Notes: a model not told the origin generated them from the letters alone. A DNA stretch of 64,000 nt from Paraburkholderia fungorum (GCF_900099835.1 NZ_FNKP01000002.1:2728001-2792000); one strand, 5' to 3'. Shown: positions 10,262 to 19,891, counted from the stretch's first letter. Numbers and translations: made by a program.

Positions 10262-10343
10262 GATGTTCTCACCGCAACGAACCAGATGGACCGACGGAGG
10301 TTGCCGTCAGCGAAATGCGCAAGACGCGGGGCGGTCACAGGTA

Positions 10344-10658
10344 TCACTGCCCGCCGGTGCCAGCGCCGTTGCCATTGCCGATGCCGATCACGAACGCATT
10401 CGACGTGGACGGCGGCGTCTGGAACGATTTGTCGTAGGCGTTCTGTGCCGCCACTGCCGCCTTGCCGTCGACGCCCGGCGTGGACGGCGTGTGCTCGCCC
10501 GCGTGCGGATCGATGATCTGCATCTGGCTGACGGTACGCACGGCGTCGCCGAAATGCGCGTCCCACGTCGGCGTGCTCGTCATGCAACCGCCAAGCGCTG
10601 CGCCCAGCGTCAGCACGAGTGCCGCGCGGCCAGCCAAAACAAGATGTTCGAGTGTCAT
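10344..10658 (-). CDS. small Tad-locus lipoprotein (RcpB/CpaD-position protein)
   Basis: The 104-residue product has a lipoprotein signal (ALVLTLGAALGGC, lipobox LGGC) and a motif PTWDAHFGDAVRTVSQMQII that loosely resembles the FG-A-x-x-x-N region of CpaD-type pilus lipoproteins. It lies 20 bp after the secretin gene rcpA and has a GGAGA ribosome site. By position and lipidation it probably helps the RcpA secretin insert in, or work at, the outer membrane. The C-terminal tail is Gly/Asn-rich. Function is inferred from position. Confidence 0.7.
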   Translation of the reverse strand: MTLEHLVLAGRAALVLTLGAALGGCMTSTPTWDAHFGDAVRTVSQMQIIDPHAGEHTPSTPGVDGKAAVAAQNAYDKSFQTPPSTSNAFVIGIGNGNGAGTGGQ

Positions 10659-10678
10659 GAGATTCTCCTGGCCACGCT

Positions 10679-12586
10679 TTAACGTGCATCTGCGGGAGGG
10701 GTTGCGCCCGCTTTGGCGAGTACCTGCTGATCGCCCGTTGCGGACCGCTGCTGCGTCGCATCGGGATTCGGTGCGGCGCCGCTGACGGAAGGTGCGTTAG
10801 CGGGTGACAGCGGTGTCGCCATCGACGCCCCCGCACTCTCCGGCGAGCCGACTGCCACCGCAGGCTCCCGGCCGACCTGCGTATCGCGCGGCGACAACGC
10901 AGCCGGCGTGTTCGACTCCGGTACCGGTGCAGGTGCCGGCGCTTGCGGCGCATTCGGCGCAGCGGATGCCGGGGCAGCCGGTCGCGGCTGACGGCCTTCC
11001 ATGTTGCCGGTGGCGTAGACGGCAGCGTCGGAGGTCGGGTGGAAACTGTCGGTCGGCAGCGGATAATCGCCGCTCGGCAGAGGCTTCACGAGATGCACGG
11101 TGATGATGAAAACGAGTTCCGTGCGGTCCTGCTGGAACGACGTGCTGCGAAACAGCGCGCCCAGCACCGGTACTTCACCGATACCCGGAACCGCCTTGAG
11201 CGAGCCCGTAATGTTGTTCTGGATCAGCCCACCGATCGCGAAGCTTTCGCCGTCGTTCATCTGTACGGTGGTCGCCGCGCGCCGGGTCGTGATGAGCGGC
11301 AGGATCGCCGAGCCGCTGGTGCCGGATGAGGTCACGGTGACCCCGGTCGGCGACAGTTCGGAGACCTCAGGCGCGACCTTCAGATTGATGCGGCTGCCCG
11401 CCAGCACGGTCGGTGTGAATTTCAGACCTACGCCGAATTCTTCTTCCTGCAGCGTGATGGTCGAGCCGCCGGTGCCGTTGCTTTGCGGCACCGGAATGAA
11501 GACCCTGCCACCGGCGAGGAACGACGCTTCCTGACCGCTGAGCGTCACGAGATTGGGCTCTGCGAGAATCTTGCCGAGGCTGTCGCTCTTCTGCGCATCG
11601 ACGGCGATGTTGAACGGCCGGTTGTTCGCCTTGCTGACGGCGATGCCGTTACCCACGCCCGCGAGCAGGCTGCTCACCAGCGCGCCGGTCCACGACCCGA
11701 AGCCGCCCTGGATATTGACCGCCGCGCCCAACTGGTTGAGCAGGGTCTTCGAGACTTCGGCGACCTTGACTTCGAGCATCACCTGCTGGGGCGAACCAAC
11801 CGTCATCATGTTGATGATCTCTGATGGCTTGCTGACGCTCGAACTCTGCTGACTCAGGCTGGCGGCCGCGCCGGCGAAGTTCGTGGTGCTCGCCTGCTGT
11901 TGCTGGGTCGGTTGCGCGCCCGCGAATGCGTTGGCGATCTCCACCGCCTGCTGCGCGGCCTGCGGATTCGACACATTGCCCGCCAGCACGAAATTGCCGG
12001 CGGCGGACGAAACGCGAATGTTGTGCTCGGACGGCAACAGTTGCTGCAAGGTTCGCTGCAGTCCGTCCGAATCGACATTGACGATGACGTCGATGATCTG
12101 GCAGCGGCCGCTGCGTCCCTGCACGATCATGTTGGTCGTGCCGACCGTCATGCCAACGACGTAGAGCGTGCGCGCGGACACCAGCGTGGCCTGCGCGACG
12201 ATCGGGTTGCCGAGCGTGCGGTTGCGTGCCGGTTCGGCAAGCGGCACGAGCGCCGACTTGCCGACCGGGACCGCGACGCTCGATTCATCGGTGATCTCGC
12301 CTGTGCAGCTTGGGCCACTCAACGGCGCATTGCCGATCGACTTGCCGCCGGCCGACGGTGCGGCCGACATCGGCGCCATGCTGATCATCATCGGCACGGG
12401 ACCGCGCCCAACCGGCAACGGCGCATTCGCCGCGCCCTGACCGGGCCCAGGTGCTCCGTTCATCACCTGCGCTGCGCCGTTTTGCGCCATGCCCATTGCA
12501 GCGCACAGCGCTGCAGCGAGCACTGTCCCGCTCAGCGCGCGACGACGCGTGCGGCTGCCGGATGAGAACCCCAGTTCTGTTTTCAT
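10679..12586 (-). CDS. rcpA: outer-membrane secretin RcpA/CpaC
   Basis: The start at 12586 (MKTELGFSSG) is chosen over an upstream in-frame extension because it directly precedes a signal peptide (RRRALSGTVLAAALCAAMG). The 635-residue product contains the pilus-secretin N-domain (KSALVPLAEPARNRTLGNP), a BON-like segment (IRVSSAAGNFVLAGNVSNP) and the type II/III secretin domain (VMLEVKVAEVSKTLLNQLG, and the C-terminal QDRTELVFIITVHLVKPLPS). It then has a long Pro/Ala-rich tail of about 130 residues, which is unusual and probably disordered. It forms the outer-membrane pore of the Flp pilus. Confidence 0.92.
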   Translation of the reverse strand: MKTELGFSSGSRTRRRALSGTVLAAALCAAMGMAQNGAAQVMNGAPGPGQGAANAPLPVGRGPVPMMISMAPMSAAPSAGGKSIGNAPLSGPSCTGEITDESSVAVPVGKSALVPLAEPARNRTLGNPIVAQATLVSARTLYVVGMTVGTTNMIVQGRSGRCQIIDVIVNVDSDGLQRTLQQLLPSEHNIRVSSAAGNFVLAGNVSNPQAAQQAVEIANAFAGAQPTQQQQASTTNFAGAAASLSQQSSSVSKPSEIINMMTVGSPQQVMLEVKVAEVSKTLLNQLGAAVNIQGGFGSWTGALVSSLLAGVGNGIAVSKANNRPFNIAVDAQKSDSLGKILAEPNLVTLSGQEASFLAGGRVFIPVPQSNGTGGSTITLQEEEFGVGLKFTPTVLAGSRINLKVAPEVSELSPTGVTVTSSGTSGSAILPLITTRRAATTVQMNDGESFAIGGLIQNNITGSLKAVPGIGEVPVLGALFRSTSFQQDRTELVFIITVHLVKPLPSGDYPLPTDSFHPTSDAAVYATGNMEGRQPRPAAPASAAPNAPQAPAPAPVPESNTPAALSPRDTQVGREPAVAVGSPESAGASMATPLSPANAPSVSGAAPNPDATQQRSATGDQQVLAKAGATPPADAR

Positions 12587-12665
12587 GTTCTTATGCCCCC
12601 GTTGCTCGATGCCGATGCGCCGAGACCGTCGTTTTTGAATGTGTCGTGCCGAACGCCGCGCCGGA

Positions 12666-13490
12666 TTAAAAACACTCGACACTGCCCGTCGCGCCCGACA
12701 GCACACCGATGCAGTCGCGCTTCGGCGCCGGCCGCGCCGCGTAGTGCGCACGCACCGGATGAACCGGCTCGACCGCTGGCGCCGATGCCGGCATATCGAG
12801 CAAGGTGAGTTTGGTCGCGCCGTCCGTCGAGGGTGTCTGCTTGTCGATCTGATTGCGCAAGACGAGCGACAGCGTGCCGACGCTGCGCGCGAGGTCGAGC
12901 TTCTCGGCCTGCTCGGGCGTCACTTCGAGCGTGACTGCGTTGACCACTTTCGGCGCGGTGTCGTCGCGGCTCACCTGCTGCGCTACCGCGAGCACGAGAA
13001 TCTGTTCGAGTACGATCTTCGAGATGCTTTGTTGCGTGTCGACGCTGGCGGGTCGCTGCGTATTCACGATCACGTCGACGTAATTGCCGGGCAACGCAAA
13101 ACCGGCCACGCCGACCACGTCGTTGACGCGCACCGTGATCGCCCGGCGGCCCGAACCGATCACCGCCGAGAGTCCACCTTTCGTACCGACCGGCGCGAGC
13201 TTCGATTCGAGCACCGGCTCGCCGGGTGCGAGACTCGTCAGTACGACGCGTCCCTGGAGCGCTTTGTCGTCGACGAAAGCACCGGGCGGAACGCTGCCCG
13301 TGGGCCAGTTGATCGTGTGGACGAGCGCGGGCGTGATCGGCTCGCCGAGGTTGACGACGCCCGCAGCCACAACCACCGGCGTCACGGCGCTCGACGAGGT
13401 CTGCAACAGCCAGCGCGACGCCAGCACCACGGCGGCGAGGCCGGCCAGCACGGCAAAAGCAAGCATGACTAAAGCGCGACTGTTTTTCAT
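12666..13490 (-). CDS. rcpC: Flp pilus assembly protein RcpC/CpaB
   Basis: This 274-residue protein has an N-terminal TM anchor (ALVMLAFAVLAGLAAVVLAS) and a SAF-type domain (VVAAGVVNLGEPITPALVHT) followed by the CpaB core (RRAITVRVNDVVGVAGFALP and GNYVDVIVN). CpaB/RcpC proteins are periplasmic partners of the secretin. The start at 13490 has AGGAG upstream. It lies between tadV and rcpA in the operon. Confidence 0.92.
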   Translation of the reverse strand: MKNSRALVMLAFAVLAGLAAVVLASRWLLQTSSSAVTPVVVAAGVVNLGEPITPALVHTINWPTGSVPPGAFVDDKALQGRVVLTSLAPGEPVLESKLAPVGTKGGLSAVIGSGRRAITVRVNDVVGVAGFALPGNYVDVIVNTQRPASVDTQQSISKIVLEQILVLAVAQQVSRDDTAPKVVNAVTLEVTPEQAEKLDLARSVGTLSLVLRNQIDKQTPSTDGATKLTLLDMPASAPAVEPVHPVRAHYAARPAPKRDCIGVLSGATGSVECF

Positions 13491-13603
13491 GGCAACACTC
13501 CTGCATGGTTCATCACAACGTCCGGTCCCGCCGGATGTCCGCTTTCGATACGATTGCCTCAGGCGGTTCTCGCCGGCGGCAGGATTGTTTCAACCTCGTT
13601 GCG

Positions 13604-14131
13604 TTACGGGAACGTCGCCGCGAACAACATGCCGAGCGTGCCGGCCGCGATCGCGACACCGTACGGAATGCTGCCCACCGATGCCGTTAATCTCCCGCCG
13701 CTCGACGACGTTTGCGGCGTCAGGATCTGCCGCAAATTGATCAGCAATTGCGCGACGCGACGGCGGCCCACCACCAGCCCAACCGACCACACTCCGCCGA
13801 TCACGAGCGTGACCAGCGCGATATGAAACGTCATGACGGGGCCAACCCATGCGCCGACCGTCAGCAGCAACTTGACGTCGCCAGCGGCCATGCCGCGTAC
13901 CAGATAGAACGGCAATAGCAACGCGAAGCCACACGCGGCGCCCGCCAGCCACGCGAGCGCTCCGTTCGCCAGTCCATGTAACCAGAGCTGCACGCCAAGC
14001 GCCGCCACCAGGCCGATCGCGATCACGCGATTCGGAATCCGGCGCGTGACGATGTCGGTGCTGGCCGCCACGATGACCAGCACGATCACGCACAAAGGCA
14101 CAGGTTGCGGCGGCAGGGGCAGCGGTGTCAT
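13604..14131 (-). CDS. tadV: prepilin peptidase TadV/CpaA (family A24)
   Basis: Starting at 14131 (MTPLPLPPQP) the protein is 175 residues, the usual TadV length; the longer in-frame start adds a non-membrane Arg/Cys-rich stretch and is rejected. Several TM helices carry the two catalytic aspartates of A24 peptidases, D26 in STDIVTRRIPN and D85 in GMAAGDVKLL. It should cleave the Flp prepilin and the TadE-like pseudopilins at their Gly processing sites. It follows flp by about 200 bp. Confidence 0.92.
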   Translation of the reverse strand: MTPLPLPPQPVPLCVIVLVIVAASTDIVTRRIPNRVIAIGLVAALGVQLWLHGLANGALAWLAGAACGFALLLPFYLVRGMAAGDVKLLLTVGAWVGPVMTFHIALVTLVIGGVWSVGLVVGRRRVAQLLINLRQILTPQTSSSGGRLTASVGSIPYGVAIAAGTLGMLFAATFP

Positions 14132-14329
14132 GAAAGGTCTCGCTCCGTCGGACTGGTTGTTCACGCTACGGCTGCAGCAACGCTTCACTGCAGCCGGAAA
14201 GAATTCGTTCGCCGGATAGCCGGCGTGCTGGCCGCACCGTTGGCAGCGCCTGGGAAGGCGCGCCATCGACGGCTGACTCAACCCGGTACGGACGAACCGG
14301 AAGCTCCCGTTCGCCCGCCCGTGGGCGCA

Positions 14330-14500
14330 TTAAAGAGCGGTGGCGATATTGTCGAAAGTCGTTTTGATGGCCGTCGCCAGCGAGGTCATTGCTGTGCCGA
14401 TGACAATGGCGATCAGCGAGCCGAGCAGCGCATATTCGATGGCCGAAATGCCGTCTTCGTCGCGGACAAAACGGGAAGCTTGAGCGATGATGTTCTTCAT
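14330..14500 (-). CDS. flp: Flp-family type IVb pilin
   Basis: A 56-residue ORF read directly from the minus strand: a short basic leader (MKNIIAQASRFVRDEDG), then ISAIEYALLGSLIAIVIG. Processing after Gly17 would leave Ile1 with the invariant Glu5-Tyr6 pair of Flp pilins, followed by the hydrophobic helix. AGGAG lies seven bases before the ATG. It is the first gene of the minus-strand tad operon and encodes the major pilus subunit. The gene is easy to miss because of its size. Confidence 0.95.
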   Translation of the reverse strand: MKNIIAQASRFVRDEDGISAIEYALLGSLIAIVIGTAMTSLATAIKTTFDNIATAL

Positions 14501-15505
14501 GACAGACTCCTATGGATGTCTAAATAAATGCCCTTGACCAGGATTGGCCCGAGGGTACGCACTACCGGCACTGCAGGAAAAAATAGATGAAGCGAGATTA
14601 CGTTCGACGAAGATTCGCCTGTGTGCAGGTATTGATCCGCACTGGGGCAGGCTTCAGCGAAACGGAATAAATAGAGGCCGGTGGGCAGAGCAGCGTGGCC
14701 GCTTCGCAGGTCAGGCGTTGCAGCCGGCGGGCGAACAGAGATGCGCCGGCTGCAAGCCATTGGTGGCGTGTGAGCGTGTGGTTCGCCCTGCACTTGCGAT
14801 GGTCAGTCAGTCTTTTCGACTTGATTGTCATGTTCTACCCCGTATTGCGTCATTTCCGGCTGCCGGTCCAAGCCGGCGCTCTCTTTAAGCAGTCGCGACT
14901 TCAAAAACTCGCGGTCTGCTTCTGGGGCGCTTCGTTGTCGAGCTGGTCGGGTCGTCAACTTGGCGCATCCCCTTTAGAGCAAGCGGGATGCCAGCTCGAC
15001 CAAGAGATTGAAAACACAAGGGTTTCGCATTGACGCCCCACGCGGTCCCTCCCGCTTGCGCACGAAACGTCTCACCCCTGCGACAGTTTCCGGTGTCGCT
15101 GATCCACGGCGAAATTCCTGTAGAGGCCCACCGGCTGTGGGCTCCAAACGATTTACCTGGGACATACCCTGGTACAGCGATGCTCCCGATTCACCAGAAA
15201 AACAGTGTTCTGAAAACATTCGCTTTGCATAACCCGTCTCAGCGCTGAGAACGGTTTGAGTGGTAGCGCACATAAGGGTGTCCGCTTTCCTCGCCAGAAG
15301 AGGTCTCTGATACCTCTCACCCTTGAGGAAGAAAATTAGGCGCTTGCAAGTCGGTTAATTTTCTTCACACAATGAATCAATCGGCAACGCAAAAACAACG
15401 CTTATCAAACGAAGCCGATTGAATACGATTAGTAATCTGAAACAAAAAATAGAGCATCTGGATGGATCCACGGGATCACATCCGGACAACAGAACGGCGG
15501 GGATC
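14501..15505. other. intergenic region between divergent flp and GT-C genes
   Basis: About 1 kb with no convincing gene. It must carry the promoter of the tad operon on the minus strand and that of the glycosyltransferase group on the plus strand. I found no clean -35/-10 pair or sigma-54 motif by eye. A small inverted repeat (GCCCAC/GTGGGC) lies near 15126-15142. The ORFs in this stretch lack ribosome sites or recognisable motifs. Confidence 0.5.
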
Positions 15506-16744
15506 ATGGACCTTCTACAACCCGGTTTGCGCAGCCGCGCAAAACCCATTCGCAATGTTCTCATTGCTGAACGCGTGGCCGTGTATAGCGGCGCGATGCT
15601 GATCCTGTACGCCGTTTTCTTTGTGCTCTGGGCGCAGGTAAGCGACGGGTTCACTGCTGGCGATCTCCCGAAACCGGGTGTCGATTTCTCGGTTTTCTGG
15701 TCGGCTTCGAACGCGATGCTGCACGGCCCCGCGTGGCAAGTCTACGACTACACCTACTTCGAAAAAATCCAGAAGGCGCTGTTCCAGTATCCACGGGGCG
15801 GCTTTCTTCCCTGGTTGTATCCGCCCACGTTTCTGCTGCTCGTCAGACCATTCGCGCTGATACCGCCTGTCGTCGCCTACTTTCTTTTTATCGGACTCAG
15901 CACGCTGCTCTTCGTATTCGCGACGCTCGGCGTCTCCCGACTCGCTTCCAGCATGAGCCGTTCAGGCCATGCGTGGCTGTTCGTTGCTGCCTCTCCGTGC
16001 GTGTTCGTGGCCGCCGTGGTTGGGCAGAATTCACTGCTGACCGCCGGCTTGGCCGCATTAGCCGTTCACTGGCTGATTCGCCACCCGGCTCGCGCCGGTG
16101 CGTGCATCGGCTTGCTGGCAATGAAACCGCAAATGGCGTTGCTATTCCCGTTCGTGTTGATCGCCGCGCGGGCATGGCGCACGCTGGGCTTCGCCGCATT
16201 GAGCGCATCGCTGTTCGGCATTCTGGGCATCATCACCAGTGGCGCCCAATCGTTGCCGATGTTTCTGGCGGGCACGAAGCTCGCTCGAGAAGTCGTGCTG
16301 GAACATCGTCGTGACTACTGGCTCGCCTCGCCCACTCCGTTCGCCGTGCTGCGCGAAGGCGGCGCTCCGCTCGCATTGGCGTATGCGGGGCAGGCGTGCG
16401 TGGCATTGATCGCCATTGCGGCGGCCTGCCATGTCTGGATCCACACACGCGACACCCGCCTGCGCGCCGCTGCGCTGGGCGTCGCCACCCTCGTCGTCAA
16501 TCCCTACGTTTGGGGCTACGAGCTGGCCTGGTCCGGTATCGCTGTTGCCTGCCTGATGGCAACCGGCTTCGACAACGGATGGCGTCGCGCTGAACAGTCT
16601 GTTCTGGTGCTCGCGTGGCTGTTGCCGCTTTATGAGTACTTCAACCGGCTGATTCAAGGCCCGCAGATCGGCCCGCTCATCCTGCTGTCGATGCTGCTGT
16701 TGATCCTCCGCCGCGTGCGGATCGCCGGTGAGATGACGTCATGA
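15506..16744 (+). CDS. GT-C fold membrane glycosyltransferase, DUF2029/GT87 family
   Basis: A polytopic membrane protein of 412 residues from ATG 15506; a TTG at 15419 in frame would add 29 residues. The first large periplasmic loop holds VDFSVFWSASNAMLHGPAWQ, the D-x-x-x-FW pattern of DUF2029/GT87 polyprenyl-phosphate-sugar transferases, followed by about ten TM segments. These enzymes use lipid-linked sugars on the outer face of the inner membrane. Its stop overlaps the start of a paralogous gene (ATGA), so the two are translationally coupled. Confidence 0.75.
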   Translation: MDLLQPGLRSRAKPIRNVLIAERVAVYSGAMLILYAVFFVLWAQVSDGFTAGDLPKPGVDFSVFWSASNAMLHGPAWQVYDYTYFEKIQKALFQYPRGGFLPWLYPPTFLLLVRPFALIPPVVAYFLFIGLSTLLFVFATLGVSRLASSMSRSGHAWLFVAASPCVFVAAVVGQNSLLTAGLAALAVHWLIRHPARAGACIGLLAMKPQMALLFPFVLIAARAWRTLGFAALSASLFGILGIITSGAQSLPMFLAGTKLAREVVLEHRRDYWLASPTPFAVLREGGAPLALAYAGQACVALIAIAAACHVWIHTRDTRLRAAALGVATLVVNPYVWGYELAWSGIAVACLMATGFDNGWRRAEQSVLVLAWLLPLYEYFNRLIQGPQIGPLILLSMLLLILRRVRIAGEMTS

Positions 16745-18027
16745 GCCTGCCCTCCTCGCGCAAACTGCCGATAAGCAGCGTGGCGATGCGTGACACCACC
16801 GCGATCACCGGCGCGCATTGGCTCGACAGCAAACGTATGTCGATCTATGCGTCCGTGGTGCTGGTCTGCTACGTCGCCGTCTTCATCATCTATCTCTATC
16901 GCGTGGTGTGGCAGCAGCTTGCCGGTTTTCCGCCGATAGCAATGGATATCCTGCCCTTCTGGAGCGCCTCGTTTCTTGCGCTTCACGGCCATGCCGTGGA
17001 TGCCTACAACATCAACGCGTTGACCAGCGTCGAAGCGAGTGCGTCGCCGTACTTCCGCACCATGGGCGGCATGCTGCCGTGGCTGTATCCGCCCAACACC
17101 CTGGTGATCATGTCGCCGCTCGCCCTGCTGCCATTGCACGCTGCCGCGGTGACATTCATTGCCGGCACGACGGCGCTGTTCGTCAAAACCATTCACTCGA
17201 TCGTGCCGCACCGTGTAACGATTCTGGTCGCGCTCGCTTTCCCTGGCGTCGCGGTGGTGGCAGTCGCGGGGCAAAACGGCATGCTGACCGCAGCACTCGC
17301 CGCCGCCGGACTATTTGCGCTGCCTCGCCGGCCTGTCGTTGCCGGAATATGCTTTGGATTGCTATGCATGAAACCGCATCTTGTCGTGCTGTTTCCGCTG
17401 GCTCTGCTTTTCGCACGTTCATGGCGCGCATTGCTGGCGTTCATGCTGACCACCTTAACGACGCTCGCGCTCGCAGCAATATGGTTCGGCCCAGCTACAT
17501 TCGTCGCATTCATGCACAACGCGGGTATGGCAGCCGGTTTCGTTGAATCGGGCCGGGCCTTCCTGGCGCGCATGCCGACCGCCCTCGCGCTGATGAAGCT
17601 GGCCCACGCGCCGTTGACGGCCGGTTACGCGGCTCAGGCAATCAGCGCGTCGCTGGCGACTGCCGCCGTCTGGTATGCGTGGCGTAACGCGTGCAGCCAT
17701 GCGCTGCGCGCAGCGACGCTCGTTTGCGCAAGCCTGCTTGTCAGCCCTTATCTGTACGACTACGACCTTGCGTGGTACGGCGTGCTCATCGCCTGGTATT
17801 GCAATGACGGCTTACGCCGTGGATGGCTGCGCGGCGAACGCGAATGGCTGATCGTGCTGTGGCTCGCGCCTCTCGCCGGCATGGTGATCGTCACCCGGTT
17901 GCCGTTCCAGTTTTTGCCGCTTCTCACCATGACTACACTCGGCATGCTGGTGCGACGCATTGCGCTCGAACGCAACGGCATGGCAATACGTGCGATGTCC
18001 ACTCATTACATAGACCAACAAAAATAG
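16741..18027 (+). CDS. GT-C fold membrane glycosyltransferase, DUF2029/GT87 family (paralogue)
   Basis: The 428-residue product is clearly related to the preceding protein: IAMDILPFWSASFLALHGHA matches the loop motif, and both share WLYPP, AGQNGMLTA-type and LVSPYLYDYDLAW regions. It is a tandem duplicate with an ATGA overlap. It is followed within 13 bp by a GtrB-like glycosyltransferase that would provide the polyprenyl-phosphate sugar donor these GT-C enzymes need. The acceptor is unknown. Confidence 0.75.
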   Translation: MSLPSSRKLPISSVAMRDTTAITGAHWLDSKRMSIYASVVLVCYVAVFIIYLYRVVWQQLAGFPPIAMDILPFWSASFLALHGHAVDAYNINALTSVEASASPYFRTMGGMLPWLYPPNTLVIMSPLALLPLHAAAVTFIAGTTALFVKTIHSIVPHRVTILVALAFPGVAVVAVAGQNGMLTAALAAAGLFALPRRPVVAGICFGLLCMKPHLVVLFPLALLFARSWRALLAFMLTTLTTLALAAIWFGPATFVAFMHNAGMAAGFVESGRAFLARMPTALALMKLAHAPLTAGYAAQAISASLATAAVWYAWRNACSHALRAATLVCASLLVSPYLYDYDLAWYGVLIAWYCNDGLRRGWLRGEREWLIVLWLAPLAGMVIVTRLPFQFLPLLTMTTLGMLVRRIALERNGMAIRAMSTHYIDQQK

Positions 18028-18040
18028 ATCGGGGAAAAAC

Positions 18041-19102
18041 ATGTCCACTCCTGTCAACAAGCCATTGATCTCGCTCGTTGTGCCGTTCTACAACGAAGAA
18101 CAGGCGGTAGAGCGCTTCTTTACCGCCGTCGTGCCGATTCTCGAATCGATCGAACACACACGTTTCGAAATCGTCTGCGTCAACGACGGCAGTAGCGACG
18201 GTACGCTCGACCAGTTGATCGCCGCCAGCACGAACGACAAGCGCATCCGTGTCATCGACCTGACGCGCAACTTCGGCAAGGAAGCGGCGTTGACCGCCGG
18301 TATCGACGAAGCGGTGGGCGACGCCGTCATTCCAATCGACGCGGATCTGCAGGACCCGCCGGGCCTGATCCCCGTGATGGTGAAGCACTGGCGCGCGGGC
18401 GCCGAGGTTGTGGCCGCCAAACGGACCAATCGCGCCTGTGATTCCTTCGCAAAACGCACGGCGGCAGGACTTTATTACCGCGTCCATAACGCGCTATCCG
18501 AAGTGAAGCTGCCGGAAAACGTCGGCGACTTTCGGCTGATCGATCGCCAGGTCGTCAATGCCCTGCGCAGCCTGCCCGAACGCCGCCGCTTCATGAAGGG
18601 ACTCTTTGCGTGGGTCGGCTACCGGACTGTCATCGTCGAATACGAACGCGAACCGCGCAGCGCCGGGCACTCGAAATTCTCGGGATGGAAGCTGTGGAAT
18701 TTCGCGCTCGAAGGCATCACCAGCTTCAGTACGGTGCCGTTGCGCAGCTGGACCTACATTGGTCTCTCGATTGCAACGCTGGCGTTCTGCTACGGCGGGT
18801 ACATCGTCGCGCGTACGCTGTGGTCGGGAAACCCGGTGCCTGGCTACGCGTCCACGATTTCGCTGATGCTGTTCATGAGCGGCATCGAGCTGATCGGCAT
18901 CGGCGTGGTGGGTGAATACGTCGGACGCATTTACTACGAATCGAAAAAGCGCCCGGTCTATCTCGTGCGACGCCGATATCAGGCGAAGACCAAAGTGACC
19001 GTGCTGCATCGGGACCGCCAGCCGGTACGGCCAGTTCATGTGGCGCGCCCCGAGGTCGTTCGCAGGCGCGTTGCGCCCAGCGTCCGCGTGGTCGGTCAAT
19101 AA
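18041..19102 (+). CDS. family 2 glycosyltransferase, GtrB/dolichyl-phosphate-sugar synthase type
   Basis: A 353-residue protein with an N-terminal GT-A domain: SLVVPFYNEEQAVERFF, CVNDGSSDGTLD, the DADLQDPPG metal/donor site, and DFRLIDRQVVNALRSLPERR. Two C-terminal TM helices follow (YIGLSIATLAFCYGGYIV and ISLMLFMSGIELIGIGVVG), then EYVGRIYYESKKRPVYLV. This is the GtrB/ArnC/DPM layout that moves a sugar from a nucleotide donor to undecaprenyl phosphate. A basic 45-residue C-terminal tail is extra. It lies between the GT-C pair and a methyltransferase. Confidence 0.88.
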   Translation: MSTPVNKPLISLVVPFYNEEQAVERFFTAVVPILESIEHTRFEIVCVNDGSSDGTLDQLIAASTNDKRIRVIDLTRNFGKEAALTAGIDEAVGDAVIPIDADLQDPPGLIPVMVKHWRAGAEVVAAKRTNRACDSFAKRTAAGLYYRVHNALSEVKLPENVGDFRLIDRQVVNALRSLPERRRFMKGLFAWVGYRTVIVEYEREPRSAGHSKFSGWKLWNFALEGITSFSTVPLRSWTYIGLSIATLAFCYGGYIVARTLWSGNPVPGYASTISLMLFMSGIELIGIGVVGEYVGRIYYESKKRPVYLVRRRYQAKTKVTVLHRDRQPVRPVHVARPEVVRRRVAPSVRVVGQ

Positions 19103-19129
19103 GCCGGATTCACTGCCAAGGAGCCGACG

Positions 19130-19891
19130 ATGTCCCCTGACGCCTATCTGGAAATGGCCGAAACCGAAGCCGACCACTGGTGGTTCCGCGGCCGGCGCAA
19201 GGTGTTGCAAGCGGTGCTGCGCAGCCTCGCCTTGCCACCCAATGCGCGAGTGCTGGAAGTGGGTTCCGGCACCGGCGGCAACCTCGACATGCTGGCCGGA
19301 TTCGGGACGGTAAGCGGTCTCGAGATGGACCGCACCGCGCGTGCACTGTGCGCGCGAAAAACCGGTGGCCGCTTTGATATCCGGGCCGGTCGCTGCCCGG
19401 ATGACGTGCCTTTCGGCACGGCAACCGGCGAGCGCTTCGACCTCATCTGTTTCTTCGACTGCCTCGAACATATCGTCGACGACGTTGGATCGCTCGCGCG
19501 CATGCAATCGTTGCTGGCCCCAGGCGGCGTGATCGTGTTGACGGTGCCAGCGTGCCCGAGTCTGTGGAGCGCTCACGACGTATTCCTGCGGCACCACCGA
19601 CGCTACAGCCGGGCAACGCTCACGCGATGCATCGAGGCGGCCGGGTACGACATCGAGCGCATCAGCTATTTCAATACGCTGCTATTTCCTCTTGCGGCGG
19701 CCGCGCGATGGTTGTCGCGCCTGACGGGTTTCAACGCCGCGACGGGCGCTCCGGTTCCAGCGCAACCGTTTAATGCGGCGCTTTATGGTCTGTTTAGTGT
19801 CGAGCGGCACTGGCTTGCGCACGGTGCGCTGCCTTTCGGCTTGTCGTTGCTCGCTGTGTTGCGGAAGCCTACCGGGGACGTGGGCGAATGA
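19130..19891 (+). CDS. class I SAM-dependent methyltransferase
   Basis: The 253-residue product has a Rossmann SAM-binding motif ARVLEVGSGTGGNLDML and FDLICFFDCLEHIVDD (motif II), as in UbiG-like and glycan-associated methyltransferases. AAGGAG precedes the ATG by six bases. A C-terminal hydrophobic patch (YFNTLLFPLAAAARWLSR) suggests membrane association, as seen in methyltransferases acting on lipid-linked glycans. It is 27 bp after the GT2 gene and probably belongs to the same unit. The substrate is inferred from context. Confidence 0.8.
   Translation: MSPDAYLEMAETEADHWWFRGRRKVLQAVLRSLALPPNARVLEVGSGTGGNLDMLAGFGTVSGLEMDRTARALCARKTGGRFDIRAGRCPDDVPFGTATGERFDLICFFDCLEHIVDDVGSLARMQSLLAPGGVIVLTVPACPSLWSAHDVFLRHHRRYSRATLTRCIEAAGYDIERISYFNTLLFPLAAAARWLSRLTGFNAATGAPVPAQPFNAALYGLFSVERHWLAHGALPFGLSLLAVLRKPTGDVGE

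Noticed and set aside
14544..14888. ORF of 114 residues between flp and the GT-C genes
   Set aside because: No ribosome site, no recognisable domain and Arg/Cys-rich composition typical of a chance frame.
15372..15422. Short ORF of 16 codons before the first GT-C gene as leader peptide
   Set aside because: No repeated codon and no terminator hairpin after it, so no sign of attenuation.
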